A stretch of 64,000 nt of DNA, taken from an uncultured Parvularculaceae bacterium (GTDB taxonomy: Bacteria > Pseudomonadota > Alphaproteobacteria > Caulobacterales > Parvularculaceae). The position numbers and the translations under genes are program-made. The notes beneath the pieces were generated by a model. The model was not told the origin of the DNA. It saw nothing but the letters and a program-made list of their open reading frames with translations, and ran no database searches. Within the stretch, counting starts at the first letter, position 1. Every line of letters starts with the position of its first letter. This document shows positions 38,172-47,338 of the stretch, one piece after another. The stretch spans positions 62,001 to 126,000 of the forward strand of contig CAJXLJ010000003.1 of NCBI GenBank assembly GCA_913055785.1, in the 5' to 3' direction.

Positions 38172-38295
38172 GAATCGGTTTTTGCGGACGCTCGCGTCCG
38201 TGTTAAGGTGTCATTAAGGAGTTTGAAGCCGTCCGACCGGCGGACGGCGGCGTTCGGCCACCCGGGGGGCGGCGTAACAAAAGGATTTTCGGGCC

Positions 38296-38727
38296 ATGTA
38301 TCAAATGTTTCCGCTGCTGGCGATCAGTCTCGTCATTTACACCATCCTGTCGCTGACCGGCGCCGCCGACACGGCGGAGCTTGCCTGGCATCAGGTGGAA
38401 GTCCTGAAACTTCCCATGGCGTCCGGTGTCGACTGGTCGGTGAAATTCGGCGACATCTTCCTGCTGTTCAGCAACAGCCTCCTCTTCGCCGAACTATTGC
38501 GCTCGACCAAGTCGGGAACGGAATCAATCATGAACCACGCTTTTTCATTCGTGGTCTTTCTGGTCGCCTTCCTGATGTTTCTGTTCCTGAAGGAATTCGC
38601 GAATTCGGTGTTCTTCCTGTTCCTCACCATGACGCTGCTTGATTTCATGGCGGGCTTTATCGTGACGACGGTAACGGCGCGCCGAGATCTCAGCGTCGGC
38701 GACGGCGCCGGCAAGCTGCTCGGCTAA
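38296..38727 (+). CDS. Small four-helix membrane protein of unknown function
   Basis: A 143-residue protein with four hydrophobic segments: residues about 4-22, 50-68, 82-100 and 105-125 (VFFLFLTMTLLDFMAGFIVTT). The type of protein is widespread in alphaproteobacteria as an unnamed gene; I cannot assign a function. It stands alone, 125 bases after the glycosyltransferase and before a strong terminator. Confidence 0.72.
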   Translation: MYQMFPLLAISLVIYTILSLTGAADTAELAWHQVEVLKLPMASGVDWSVKFGDIFLLFSNSLLFAELLRSTKSGTESIMNHAFSFVVFLVAFLMFLFLKEFANSVFFLFLTMTLLDFMAGFIVTTVTARRDLSVGDGAGKLLG

Positions 38728-38754
38728 GCCAGAATATCGACGATCATACCGGGG

Positions 38755-38796
38755 CGCGCGCATGACCATAGGGTCATGCGCGCGTAACCCTTTTTT
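38755..38796 (+). terminator. Rho-independent terminator after the small membrane protein gene
   Basis: CGCGCGCATGACC (38755-38767) pairs perfectly over 13 bases with GGTCATGCGCGCG (38772-38784) across a 4-base loop. A run of six T follows at 38791-38796. It ends the transcript of the gene at 38296. Confidence 0.88.
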
Positions 38797-39059
38797 GCGC
38801 CATTGTCGCTATAAAGCGGCGTCGCGCGGCTGTCCCGAATTGCAACACTCTTCCGCGCCGGTGTGGTGACGCTTTTCTCCCGCCGGTCGCGGGCCACCGG
38901 GAGACCGGGGGGTGAGTTGCGCAGGGCGGGAAGGTGAACAATTCCTTTCATAGCGTCGCCAACCGCAAGAACCGCGCCGACTCCGCGGCGTCCTCAACTT
39001 CAATTTTTATTTACGGCTCTGCGTGTAGTTTACGGTCGTCAATCAAGTGAGCAGGTCTG
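38797..39059. other. Non-coding stretch upstream of the GGDEF/EAL gene
   Basis: The part after the terminator contains no gene I can support. An AT-rich block near 39000-39030 (ATTTTTATTTACGG) is the most likely promoter region for the gene at 39060. Confidence 0.5.
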
Positions 39060-40835
39060 ATGGTGGAACACGCCGAAGCATTGCGCGAAGAGCATTCCGG
39101 CGAGGGGGGCGCAACAACGCAGGTTAGCCATACCGGCGCGCGAGCGCTGGAGGCGGTCGATCAACGTTCAGCCGCGGCGCCGGACAATGCGCTGCAGACG
39201 ATGTTCGAATTCGACCCTGCCAAAAACCAGCTTTTGTGGTCGGATGAAGTTTCAGCGGCGCGCATTCTCGGCGTTGAGGACGCGCGGGAAGTGAGCACGC
39301 TTGCTGCGTTCAACGCGCTGATTGAAGGCGACGCGGATCAGTCCCGGATAGATGCCTTTTCCGGCGACGCGCACAGTTATTGTTGCGAATTCCGTTTGCG
39401 CCGCGGCGACGGTGAAATCCATTGGGTGGAAGAGCGCGGCGGCTGGATTGGCTCTGACCAGTCCCGGCGGCTGATCAGTGTGATCCGTTCCATCGAAAGC
39501 CAGAAACAGCGCGAAGAGCGACTCTCCTGGCTTGCGCGCAATGATGAGCTGACCGGCTTGCTCAATCGCGTACATGTGCGCCGTGAAATCGACGAGACAA
39601 TCGCGCTCGCCAAAGCCGACGGCGCTGGCGCCGCCTATTTGATGGCCGGCATTGACGATCTCGGCGCTGTCAACGCCGATTTCGGTTTCGAAGCGGCCGA
39701 CAAGGTCATTGTTGAGATTTCAGAACGTCTAGCCGCACAGCTTGCTCCGCAGGATCGGATCGGGCGCGTCGCCGGCACCAAATTCGGCATCGTCATCCAC
39801 CGTTGCGGCGACGATGAATTGCGAGACGTCTGCGTGCGGCTGATGAACTCTGTTCGCGAAAGCGTCATTGAGACGAAAAAGGGCGGGGTCGCCGCGTCGA
39901 TCTGCATCGGCGCGGTCGGGTTGCCCCATCATGCGGAAGAAGCAAACAGCGCGATGGCGCGCGCTGAAGCGGCGCTTGATTCCGCCAAGCGCCTCGGAAA
40001 ATCGAGCTGGTCGGCCTATTCAGAAAAAACCGACCCGGTCAGCATGCGCCGCCGCAATACGCACATGTCAGACGTCATTTTGACCGCTCTTAATGACCGC
40101 CGCGTAAGGCTCGCTTTCCAGCCTATCGTTACCGACCTCCATGAAACGCCGAAGAAATTCGAGTGCCTGATCCGGATGCGCGGCGAAGATGGCCGCGAAA
40201 TCCCGGCGCCGGAATTCATTCCGCCCGCCGAGCGGCTGGGCCTCGTGCACCTGCTTGACCGCCGGGTTCTGGAACTGGCTATCAATACGCTGGCCGTCTG
40301 TCCGAATATCCATCTGAACGTGAACATTTCGATGGAGACGGTGAAGGATTTCGTCTGGGCGGAAGGCTATATCGCCCATCTGCGCGCAAATCAGGAACTG
40401 GCGAAGCGCATCTGCGTAGAGCTTACAGAAACGCAAGTCATCGATTCGATCGACGCCTCGATCGAGTTTGTTTCAGAGATTAAAAAACTCGGCTGTTCTT
40501 TCGGTATCGACGATTTTGGCGCGGGCTATACGTCTTTCCGCAACCTGAAGGCGATGGACATCGATATTCTGAAGATCGACGGCTCCTTCGTGACAGGCGT
40601 ATCCTCGTCTCGGGACAATCAGCTCTTCGTCAGAACGCTCCTCGATCTCGCCCGCAATTTCGGCATGCAGTCGGTGGCCGAATGGGTCGACAATGAAGCT
40701 GACGCGATGCTTCTGAAAGGCCTCGGCGTCGACTATCTGCAGGGATATCTGATCGGCAAGCCGGAAACGAATCCGGGCTGGCTGCCGGAGGGTGCGCCGA
40801 ACGAGCCGCCGGCGCGGCGCGAGCGGATGGAATAG
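39060..40835 (+). CDS. Degenerate-GGDEF/EAL protein, probable c-di-GMP phosphodiesterase
   Basis: A 591-residue cytoplasmic protein: PAS-like sensor region (about 45-150), GGDEF domain (about 155-320) and EAL domain (about 335-575). The cyclase signature has decayed to AGTKF at 238-242, so synthesis is unlikely. The EAL domain keeps the key residues: ECLIR with Glu368, NVNIS, ELTE, DDFGAGYTS, LKIDGSFV and QGYLIGKP. The sensed signal is unknown. It is followed at once by a terminator shared with phaR. Confidence 0.9.
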   Translation: MVEHAEALREEHSGEGGATTQVSHTGARALEAVDQRSAAAPDNALQTMFEFDPAKNQLLWSDEVSAARILGVEDAREVSTLAAFNALIEGDADQSRIDAFSGDAHSYCCEFRLRRGDGEIHWVEERGGWIGSDQSRRLISVIRSIESQKQREERLSWLARNDELTGLLNRVHVRREIDETIALAKADGAGAAYLMAGIDDLGAVNADFGFEAADKVIVEISERLAAQLAPQDRIGRVAGTKFGIVIHRCGDDELRDVCVRLMNSVRESVIETKKGGVAASICIGAVGLPHHAEEANSAMARAEAALDSAKRLGKSSWSAYSEKTDPVSMRRRNTHMSDVILTALNDRRVRLAFQPIVTDLHETPKKFECLIRMRGEDGREIPAPEFIPPAERLGLVHLLDRRVLELAINTLAVCPNIHLNVNISMETVKDFVWAEGYIAHLRANQELAKRICVELTETQVIDSIDASIEFVSEIKKLGCSFGIDDFGAGYTSFRNLKAMDIDILKIDGSFVTGVSSSRDNQLFVRTLLDLARNFGMQSVAEWVDNEADAMLLKGLGVDYLQGYLIGKPETNPGWLPEGAPNEPPARRERME

Positions 40836-40836
40836 G

Positions 40837-40864
40837 AAAGGGCGCTTTTAAGCGCCCTTTTTTT
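40837..40864. terminator. Bidirectional terminator between the EAL gene and phaR
   Basis: AAAGGGCGCTT (40837-40847) pairs with AAGCGCCCTTT (40850-40860), followed by TTTT. The phaR stop codon lies inside it. A-rich and T-rich arms allow use in both directions. Confidence 0.85.
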
Positions 40865-41453
40865 CAAGTTCTTCCAGTTTTTTCTGCAAGGCGGCGACCT
40901 GCGACTTCAGCTCGTCAATATTGCCCGCTGGCTGGCCGGCGGGGGCGCCGCTGCTGCTCCCGGCGTACATATTACTCATCGGCGAGAACATTTTCACAGC
41001 CTGCTGATAGAGTTCCATGTTCTGACGCACGCTTTCTTCAAACATGGCGTAGCCTGGCGCGTTGGAAAACGCGTCGCGCATGCGGTTCCGGATGTCTTCC
41101 TGATTGCGCGCAAATGCGTCCATGCTCATTTCGAGATAGGATGGCAGGAACGACTGAAGGCTGTCGCCGTAAAATTTGATTAGTTGCCGAAGGAACTGGA
41201 TAGGCAACAAATTCTGTCCCTTGCTCTCTTCCTCGAAGATGATCTGGGTCAGGACGGAATGGGTGATGTCGTCGCCGGATTTTGCGTCAAAGACGACGAA
41301 GTCCTCGCCGTTCTTGACCATGTCGGCGAGGAAATCGAGGGTGACATAGGAACTGGTCGCCGTGTTGTATAAGCGGCGGTTCGCGTATTTCTTAATTACG
41401 GTGGCGTCGCCTGCGCCGCCGTTCTTGTGGCCCTTGGCGTTGGTTTCGGTCAT
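40848..41453 (-). CDS. phaR: PhaR, polyhydroxyalkanoate synthesis repressor
   Basis: A 201-residue PhaR. The N-terminal DNA-binding/accumulation domain reads VIKKYANRRLYNTATSSYVTLDFLADMV, followed by VFDAKSGDDITHSVLTQII, both diagnostic. The C-terminus is a coiled coil (ELKSQVAALQKKLEELEKK). PhaR senses PHB granules and represses phasin and synthesis genes. It is divergent from phaA-phaB, about 240 bases away, and its targets probably include that shared promoter region. The PHA synthase is not in this window. Confidence 0.94.
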   Translation of the reverse strand: MTETNAKGHKNGGAGDATVIKKYANRRLYNTATSSYVTLDFLADMVKNGEDFVVFDAKSGDDITHSVLTQIIFEEESKGQNLLPIQFLRQLIKFYGDSLQSFLPSYLEMSMDAFARNQEDIRNRMRDAFSNAPGYAMFEESVRQNMELYQQAVKMFSPMSNMYAGSSSGAPAGQPAGNIDELKSQVAALQKKLEELEKKGA

Positions 41454-41695
41454 ATGGCGGTCTCTCCCGGTCAGGCCAGCTGCGCCTGCTTCCCTAGGCT
41501 GCCGGCTTTTATTGCGGCGCAACTCTTTTTGTGCGCTTGCTAATCCTGCTATAGCATGAAAATCAGTGTTGCATACGCGTCACGAATAAGTTTGACGCGC
41601 CTTAAGTGGTTGAGAATTGGGGCTCTTCCGGAAAATCACGCTCAAACCGGCGTGATTTCGAGGTTTTGGGCCGGTTTATAGGATCGGGAGGATCT

Positions 41696-42871
41696 ATGAG
41701 CAGTGCGGTTATTGCGGCGGCGACGAGAACGGGCGTCGGCTCTTTTGGCGGCGGTTTGAGCACGGTTCCGGCCGCCAGGCTGGGAGAAACGGTTCTCAAG
41801 GCGGCGCTGGAGCGCGCCGGCGTTTCGGGAGACGACGTCGGGGAAGTCGTCATGGGCCATGTCCTTCAATCGGGACAGGGACAGAACACCGCCCGTCAGG
41901 CGTCGATTGGCGCCGGCGTTCCGAAAGAGCGGCCGGCGATGACGATCAACCAGGTCTGCGGTTCGGGTCTTCGGGCGGTCGCCATGGCGGCGCAAACCGT
42001 CGCCCTAGGGGATGCGGACATTGTCGCCGCCGGCGGTCACGAGAACATGTCGCTGGCGCCGCACGCCGCCGTTTTGCGTTCCGGTGTCAAAATGGGCCCG
42101 GCGAATTTCGCCGACACCATGATCACGGACGGGCTCTGGGACGTCTTCAACGACTATCATATGGGCCAGACGGCGGAGAACCTCGCGGAGAAATACCAGA
42201 TCAGCCGTGAGGAACAGGACGCCTTTGCGGTAGCGAGTCAGAACAAGGCGGAAGCCGCGAAGAAGGACGGAAAGTTCAAGGATGAAATCACGCCGGTCGT
42301 GATCAGGACCCGCAAGGGTGAGATAGTGTTCGATCAGGACGAATATATCCGCGACGGCGCTACGCTGGAGTCTGTTTCCGGACTCAAGCCCGCCTTCAAG
42401 CGCGACGGCGGCACGGTCACAGCGGCGAACGCCTCGGGGATCAACGACGGCGCTGCAGCGCTGATCGTCATGTCGGAAAATGAAGCCGACAGGCGCGGAA
42501 TTGAGCCGCTCGCCCGCATCGCTTCCTGGGCCCATTGCGGCGTTGATCCGTCGATCATGGGCATCGGACCGGCGCCGGCCTCCCGGCTGGCGCTTGAAAA
42601 GGCGGGCTGGAGCCTTGACGATCTTGATCTCATCGAGGCGAACGAGGCGTTTGCGGCGCAGTCTCTGGCGGTCGGCAAAGAGCTCGGCTGGGATCCGGAA
42701 AAAGTCAACGTTAATGGCGGCGCCATCGCCATCGGCCACCCGATTGGCGCTTCAGGCGCGCGTATCCTGACGACCCTGCTTTACGAGCTCAAGCGCTCGG
42801 GCAAATCGAAGGGGCTCGCAACTCTCTGCATTGGCGGCGGCATGGGCATCGCCATGTGCGTCGAGCGCTGA
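41696..42871 (+). CDS. phaA: Acetyl-CoA acetyltransferase (beta-ketothiolase)
   Basis: A 391-residue thiolase. The nucleophilic Cys is in [12 protein letters not shown] (about residue 89), the second site is [16 protein letters not shown] (His about 347) and the last is [13 protein letters not shown] (Cys about 377). It condenses two acetyl-CoA to acetoacetyl-CoA, the first step of PHB synthesis. Followed 87 bases later by phaB. The start at 41696 has a GGGAGG ribosome site. Confidence 0.95.
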   Translation: MSSAVIAAATRTGVGSFGGGLSTVPAARLGETVLKAALERAGVSGDDVGEVVMGHVLQSGQGQNTARQASIGAGVPKERPAMTINQVCGSGLRAVAMAAQTVALGDADIVAAGGHENMSLAPHAAVLRSGVKMGPANFADTMITDGLWDVFNDYHMGQTAENLAEKYQISREEQDAFAVASQNKAEAAKKDGKFKDEITPVVIRTRKGEIVFDQDEYIRDGATLESVSGLKPAFKRDGGTVTAANASGINDGAAALIVMSENEADRRGIEPLARIASWAHCGVDPSIMGIGPAPASRLALEKAGWSLDDLDLIEANEAFAAQSLAVGKELGWDPEKVNVNGGAIAIGHPIGASGARILTTLLYELKRSGKSKGLATLCIGGGMGIAMCVER

Positions 42872-42958
42872 GCGGGCTATAGTTCGGCCGGGAGTTGCGT
42901 GCGCAGGGAATGGAAACAGCCGGTAAAAACCGGCCGCATCATCGAGGGAGAAAACAAT

Positions 42959-43684
42959 ATGGGAAGGAACGCAATCGTTACCGGCGGCACGCGCGGCATT
43001 GGCGCCGCCATCGCCCGGCGTCTGAAAGACGCTGGCTGCGGGGTCGCGGCGACCTATGCCGGCAATGATGACGCCGCAGCGAAGTTCAAAGAGGAAACCG
43101 GCATCGGCGTCTTCAAATGGGATGTCGGTGACTATGACGCCTGCAAGGCGGGCGTTGCGGAGATTGAGGCGGCGCAGGGGCCGACCGATATTCTCGTCAA
43201 CAACGCCGGCATCACCCGGGACGGCATGTTCCACAAGATGACGCCGCAACAATGGTCGGAAGTCATGCGCGCTGATCTCGACAGCGTCTTCAATATGTCT
43301 CACCAGGTGTTTCCGGGCATGCGCGAGCGCGGCTTCGGGCGCATCGTCAACATCTCCTCGATCAATGGCCAGAAAGGCCAGATGGGTCAGACCAACTATT
43401 CGGCTGCGAAAGCCGGCATGATTGGCTTCACCCGCGCGCTCGCGCAGGAAGGCGCTTTCAAGGGGGTCACCGTCAATGCGGTCGCGCCGGGCTATATAGC
43501 GACCGAGATGGTCTCGGCCATGAACGAGGATGTCCTGAAAAAAATCGCCGCACAAATCCCGGTTGGCCGGCTTGGCGAGGCTGAAGAAATCGCCGATTGC
43601 GTCGCATTTCTGGCCGCCGACAATGCGGGCTTTATCACTGGTTCCGTCCTGACGGCCAATGGCGGACAATATATCGCCGCTTAA
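42959..43684 (+). CDS. phaB: Acetoacetyl-CoA reductase (SDR family)
   Basis: A 241-residue short-chain dehydrogenase. It has TGGTRGIGAAIA for cofactor binding, NNAGIT, the catalytic Ser in NISSINGQKGQ and YSAAKAG with Tyr and Lys. The GQKGQMGQTNYSAAKAG stretch is typical of PhaB, which reduces acetoacetyl-CoA to (R)-3-hydroxybutyryl-CoA with NADPH. The ribosome site GGGAG lies before the ATG at 42959. A terminator follows. Confidence 0.94.
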   Translation: MGRNAIVTGGTRGIGAAIARRLKDAGCGVAATYAGNDDAAAKFKEETGIGVFKWDVGDYDACKAGVAEIEAAQGPTDILVNNAGITRDGMFHKMTPQQWSEVMRADLDSVFNMSHQVFPGMRERGFGRIVNISSINGQKGQMGQTNYSAAKAGMIGFTRALAQEGAFKGVTVNAVAPGYIATEMVSAMNEDVLKKIAAQIPVGRLGEAEEIADCVAFLAADNAGFITGSVLTANGGQYIAA

Positions 43685-43720
43685 GGGCGAAACCCTTTGT
43701 TTATGCGCCTTTCAGGCTAT

Positions 43721-43760
43721 GGGCCCCCGGTTCGGATTTTCTCCGGCGGGGCCCTTTTTT
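43721..43760 (+). terminator. Rho-independent terminator of phaA-phaB
   Basis: GGGCCCC plus CGG (43721-43730) pairs with CCGG and, past a one-base bulge, GGGGCCC (43743-43754), followed by six T (43755-43760). Located 37 bases past the phaB stop. Confidence 0.86.
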
Positions 43761-43822
43761 CACCAAATTACCTGACTAGACTGGCGTCGCCGCGGCAACT
43801 GCGGCGCAGTTGACGGGACCGG

Positions 43823-44683
43823 ATGAGCATCAAAACGGCGATATCATGGGCGCTCGCGGCGAGCCTTCTGGCGTCGGCCAGCGCCTTCGCGCAGGCGCCG
43901 TCCGACCAATCGGGCTCGTTGCATTACGCCCCTTCAAGTAACCCTTTCTCGGCGCTGGTGGGCAAGAAACGCGAGCGGCCCGAGCAGCGTATACGCGGGG
44001 GCGCAGTTCAACGTTACGTCCTTGCTTCCGATGACCGCGCATTTTTATTCGAGGACAGATCAAATTCGGCGCGCATCAAGTTTCTTTGCGGCAATGGAGA
44101 TATTCGCCTCGACTGCACGCTGGATCCGGAAGGGCCGACAGCCGAGATTTATCTGGTGACGCCGACCAGAGGGCCGCGCGGCGACGTGATTTACAAGAAC
44201 GCTGAGGGCGACACCTTGTTGCGTATTGCGTCTTACGGCGGAGCGACCGTGTACTGGCCGGGCGTCTTCGAGGGTGCGGCCGCCTCGCGTTCGTTCGGCG
44301 ATGATGCGGCCTTGCGTCTTCCATCAGCGGATTATAACGCCGCCCGGCGCCGGGCGGCGTCAGCGACCGCTATCGTCAGCGCGCTCGCTGGCGCACCGAT
44401 CGCCTTTGATCTCGGCGACGCCGCCGAGCGGCAAGAGGCCGATCATGCCGTGCTCGCCGATGCAGTGGCGCGCGCCGCCAAAGGCCTTAAAGACGTGGCC
44501 GACGATACGACGGGCGCGCGGGTGATTGCGGGTCGGATCGGCCGGGTCCTGTTCGTGCGCGCCGATGCGCCGGGGGTTTCGCTCGAGGGCGATGCGCTGC
44601 GCATATCCTATGTTCCGAAAGCGGATATTGAGGGGCGCCCTTCCTCATCCGCCGTCACGCGCTATCTGGAAGAGACCCTTTAA
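43823..44683 (+). CDS. Exported protein of unknown function
   Basis: A 286-residue protein with a signal peptide (ISWALAASLLASASAFAQA). The mature part includes RYVLASDDRAFLFEDRSNSARIKF and FLCGNGDIRLDCTL, where two cysteines may form a disulfide, then an alanine-rich half without motif. I recognise no family. It is followed 85 bases later by another small exported protein with a similar signal and no recognised domain, so they may share a function. Confidence 0.68.
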   Translation: MSIKTAISWALAASLLASASAFAQAPSDQSGSLHYAPSSNPFSALVGKKRERPEQRIRGGAVQRYVLASDDRAFLFEDRSNSARIKFLCGNGDIRLDCTLDPEGPTAEIYLVTPTRGPRGDVIYKNAEGDTLLRIASYGGATVYWPGVFEGAAASRSFGDDAALRLPSADYNAARRRAASATAIVSALAGAPIAFDLGDAAERQEADHAVLADAVARAAKGLKDVADDTTGARVIAGRIGRVLFVRADAPGVSLEGDALRISYVPKADIEGRPSSSAVTRYLEETL

Positions 44684-44768
44684 GATTCGCGCTCCGGTAA
44701 GCTTAATCTTTAGGAAATCACCTGAGAATGTCTAAAAAGGGCCGTATTGCTGGGGCAGGCTTTTCAGA

Positions 44769-45212
44769 ATGGCGAAAGCGAACACCATCGTAAAAGTCTT
44801 CATCGCGCTCGCGGCGCTGGCCGCCGGCGGAGCCGCGCCGCTGGGCGGGGCGGCGGCCCAGTCGCTCAAGGAGATTCGCGCCCGTGAGAACGAGGAACGC
44901 GCTCTTGATCGGGAGGTTGCTTATACCGAGCAGGTTTGCGGCAGCTCAATCACCGCCTCGATAGACTGGCGCTCGGCGGTGAACTGGCCGGAAGGGCGCA
45001 GCCTTGCCGCTTCCTGTGACGGCGCCCTCGGCGCGCTTGAGTCGATCTGCCGCTCGAAGGACGGGAAGAACCGCGGCAGGAAGGTGTCGCGCTTCGTATG
45101 CGGCGGCGATGGAGCCGGTCCTTCATTGCGCGGCGGCACGCTGCGTTTCGGCGCCAGTCCGAACGGTAATGGTTTCGCCGCGACAAAATCCCTTCTCGAT
45201 TCTAAGCTTTAG
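44769..45212 (+). CDS. Small exported cysteine-containing protein of unknown function
   Basis: A 147-residue protein. The signal is Ala-rich (VKVFIALAALAAGGAAPLGGAAAQ). The mature part has four cysteines: in EQVCGSS, AASCDG, SICRSKD and FVCGGDG, enough for two disulfides in the periplasm. No family recognised. Convergent with marC, sharing a four-base overlap of stop codons. Confidence 0.65.
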   Translation: MAKANTIVKVFIALAALAAGGAAPLGGAAAQSLKEIRARENEERALDREVAYTEQVCGSSITASIDWRSAVNWPEGRSLAASCDGALGALESICRSKDGKNRGRKVSRFVCGGDGAGPSLRGGTLRFGASPNGNGFAATKSLLDSKL

Positions 45213-45856
45213 CTCGCGCCGGCGATCTTTTCGAGTATTCCCACGCGTACGCCGTCGAACACATACTGGGTCGACAGCGCCATCAGCAGCATGCCCAAGA
45301 TCCGGGTGATCGCGTTCATGCCGGTCCGGCCCAGGGCGTCGCCGATCCGGCTTGCAAAAGCCATCATCAGTACGCCGATCGCCAGCACGAGCGCCATGGC
45401 CGCGATCGCGGCGCCTTTGTCCGTGACGCTCTTTCCCGGACCCATCAGTAGCATGATGGTGGCGATCGCGCCGGGACCGGCGAGCATAGGGATCGCCAGC
45501 GGGAAGAACGCGATATTGTCGCGGGCCGAGGCTTGCGGGCCGGGCGTCTTGGCCTGGGTTTCGCTGTCCGGATCGAAGAACATCCGGAAACCCATGATGA
45601 ACAGAATGATGCCCATGGCCGCCCGGAAGGCGGCGAAACTGACCCCTAAATGATGCAGCATGGCGTTACCGGCGAATCCGAACAGCAAGAGGATGCCGAT
45701 GGAATAAATCGCCGCCATGAAAGCGATGCGCAGGCGTTCGCGCTGCGGATCGCTCTTGGTTAGCGACGCAAAAATCGGGGTCACCAGAATCGGATCGATC
45801 ACGATGAACAGCGTGACGAATGCAGCGACAAAGGCGGGTATGAAATCTGCGATCAT
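45209..45856 (-). CDS. MarC family integral membrane protein
   Basis: A 215-residue six-helix protein of the MarC/UPF0056 family. It begins FVTLFIVIDPILVTPIFASLT and has IPMLAGPGAIATIMLLMG in the middle, both signature blocks. The transported compound, if any, is unknown; the old link to multiple antibiotic resistance was not upheld for E. coli MarC. Start at 45856 is the first Met that gives the family N-terminus. Confidence 0.88.
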   Translation of the reverse strand: MIADFIPAFVAAFVTLFIVIDPILVTPIFASLTKSDPQRERLRIAFMAAIYSIGILLLFGFAGNAMLHHLGVSFAAFRAAMGIILFIMGFRMFFDPDSETQAKTPGPQASARDNIAFFPLAIPMLAGPGAIATIMLLMGPGKSVTDKGAAIAAMALVLAIGVLMMAFASRIGDALGRTGMNAITRILGMLLMALSTQYVFDGVRVGILEKIAGAS

Positions 45857-45908
45857 GGACTGGTTCTTTCGGGCGCCTTCTGCCGAACTATCGCGCCGTC
45901 TGCAAGCG

Positions 45909-47156
45909 CTATTCTTGCGAAGACGCCTTCTGCGAGGCGATTTCCTTGTAGATGTCGAGCATGGCCGCCGCTTTGGCGCGCCATGAATAAAGCGCCTCAA
46001 CGCGCGCGCGCGCGGCGACGCCCATGGATCGGACGCGCGCCGGGTCGCCGGCGAGCGCGGCCATGGCGTCTTTGAGCGTGCTGATAAAATCCGCACGACC
46101 GTTCGGCGGGATTAAAATGCCGGTTTCCGGAGTGACGTAATCTTGCGGCCCTCCCCAGTCTGTGGCGATCGCCGGCGTTTGGCAGGCGAAGGCTTCAAGG
46201 ACGACGGCGCCGCCGCATTCACGCATCGACGGCAGGATGAGCGCGGTCGCGGCGGCGAGCGCATCGCGGATTTCCGTTTGTGGCCGGAAACCAAGAAACT
46301 CGATCGGTCTGTCAGGATGAGTCTTGGTTTTTGCTTGTGCTTCCAGCGCCGCCCGTTCCGGCCCGTCGCCGATAATCACGAGCCTTGCCGGCGCGTTGAG
46401 CGCCGCAAATGCGTCGATCAGCAGGTCGAGGGCTTTCCACCAGACGAGACGGCCGACGAACACAAACACCGGCGTTGCGGGCCGGGGCGCGTCCGGCGGC
46501 GACCAGAGATCGAGATCGACCCCGTTCTCAACCAGAATGGCGGCGCGCGAGCGGTCGACGCCTTCCGGCAGGGCCGCCAGCGTCCTTTCATTGGCGGCGA
46601 GGAGGCGCGACGCCTGGCGTTTTCCCGATATGAGGTTGTTGGCGAGGCTTGACACGCTGCGCGCCACCGCCACCGCCGCGCTCGATCCGCGCGCGTAGTC
46701 TTTCTCGAAGGCGGGCGGATAATCCATGCCGCCGTTCAGGGGGCCGATCACCACCGGGGCGCGCATGCCTGTCAGGAAGGACGGTAGTTGCGGCGACACC
46801 GGCGTCGGCTGATGGATGACATCGAAGGATGTTTCCCGCTCCAGAGCCCGCGCCTTTCTTCCCATGCGCGCCAGCGTGACAGCGCTGATCGCAGTATTGA
46901 AAACGGTTTCGCGCAACGCACCAGGAGTGATTTCGCCAAGCTGATGAAGAAAGCGCTCAAGCGCGGCGTCTTCCACATAATGAAAAGCGGCGGCGTCAGC
47001 GAGCGGGCCATCGCTGATTTCCTCACGTACCCGCGCATGGGTCAGCGCGTGTACCTCAACCCCGAGCGCTGATAGCTCCCGCACATAATGCCATGGCAGG
47101 ATCGCTTCCCCACCCATGCGGGCGGAAATATTGGCGGCGACGATCAGCGCGCGCAT
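45909..47156 (-). CDS. GT4 family glycosyltransferase
   Basis: A 415-residue GT-B enzyme. The C-terminal nucleotide-sugar domain shows FVFVGRLVWWKALDLLIDAF, RLVIIGDGPERAAL and the EX7E motif in RECGGAVVLEAFACQTP. The N-terminus (AANISARMGGEAILPWHYV) binds the acceptor. Involved in building a surface glycan or glycolipid, acceptor unknown. It stands alone between marC and the divergent lysS-type gene. Confidence 0.88.
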   Translation of the reverse strand: MRALIVAANISARMGGEAILPWHYVRELSALGVEVHALTHARVREEISDGPLADAAAFHYVEDAALERFLHQLGEITPGALRETVFNTAISAVTLARMGRKARALERETSFDVIHQPTPVSPQLPSFLTGMRAPVVIGPLNGGMDYPPAFEKDYARGSSAAVAVARSVSSLANNLISGKRQASRLLAANERTLAALPEGVDRSRAAILVENGVDLDLWSPPDAPRPATPVFVFVGRLVWWKALDLLIDAFAALNAPARLVIIGDGPERAALEAQAKTKTHPDRPIEFLGFRPQTEIRDALAAATALILPSMRECGGAVVLEAFACQTPAIATDWGGPQDYVTPETGILIPPNGRADFISTLKDAMAALAGDPARVRSMGVAARARVEALYSWRAKAAAMLDIYKEIASQKASSQE

Positions 47157-47338
47157 GGCTTTCCGCTTTCTTTTCGGCGAGGGCCGGATATGTCCATATG
47201 GCTAAGCAAGGCCCCGTTCTGCTAGCGTGATCGCCAGCCCCGGCGCAACCGATCCCTGCTTTCGGCGATAAAGGCTTCACATAAGAGCTTTCGCCCCCTA
47301 AATCACAGCGCTTGCCGAAACCGCCAGAAAGACGCCGC

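Noticed and set aside
38724-38951. 75-codon minus-strand frame after the small membrane protein
   Set aside because: It covers a perfect terminator hairpin and lacks a ribosome site or any recognisable domain.
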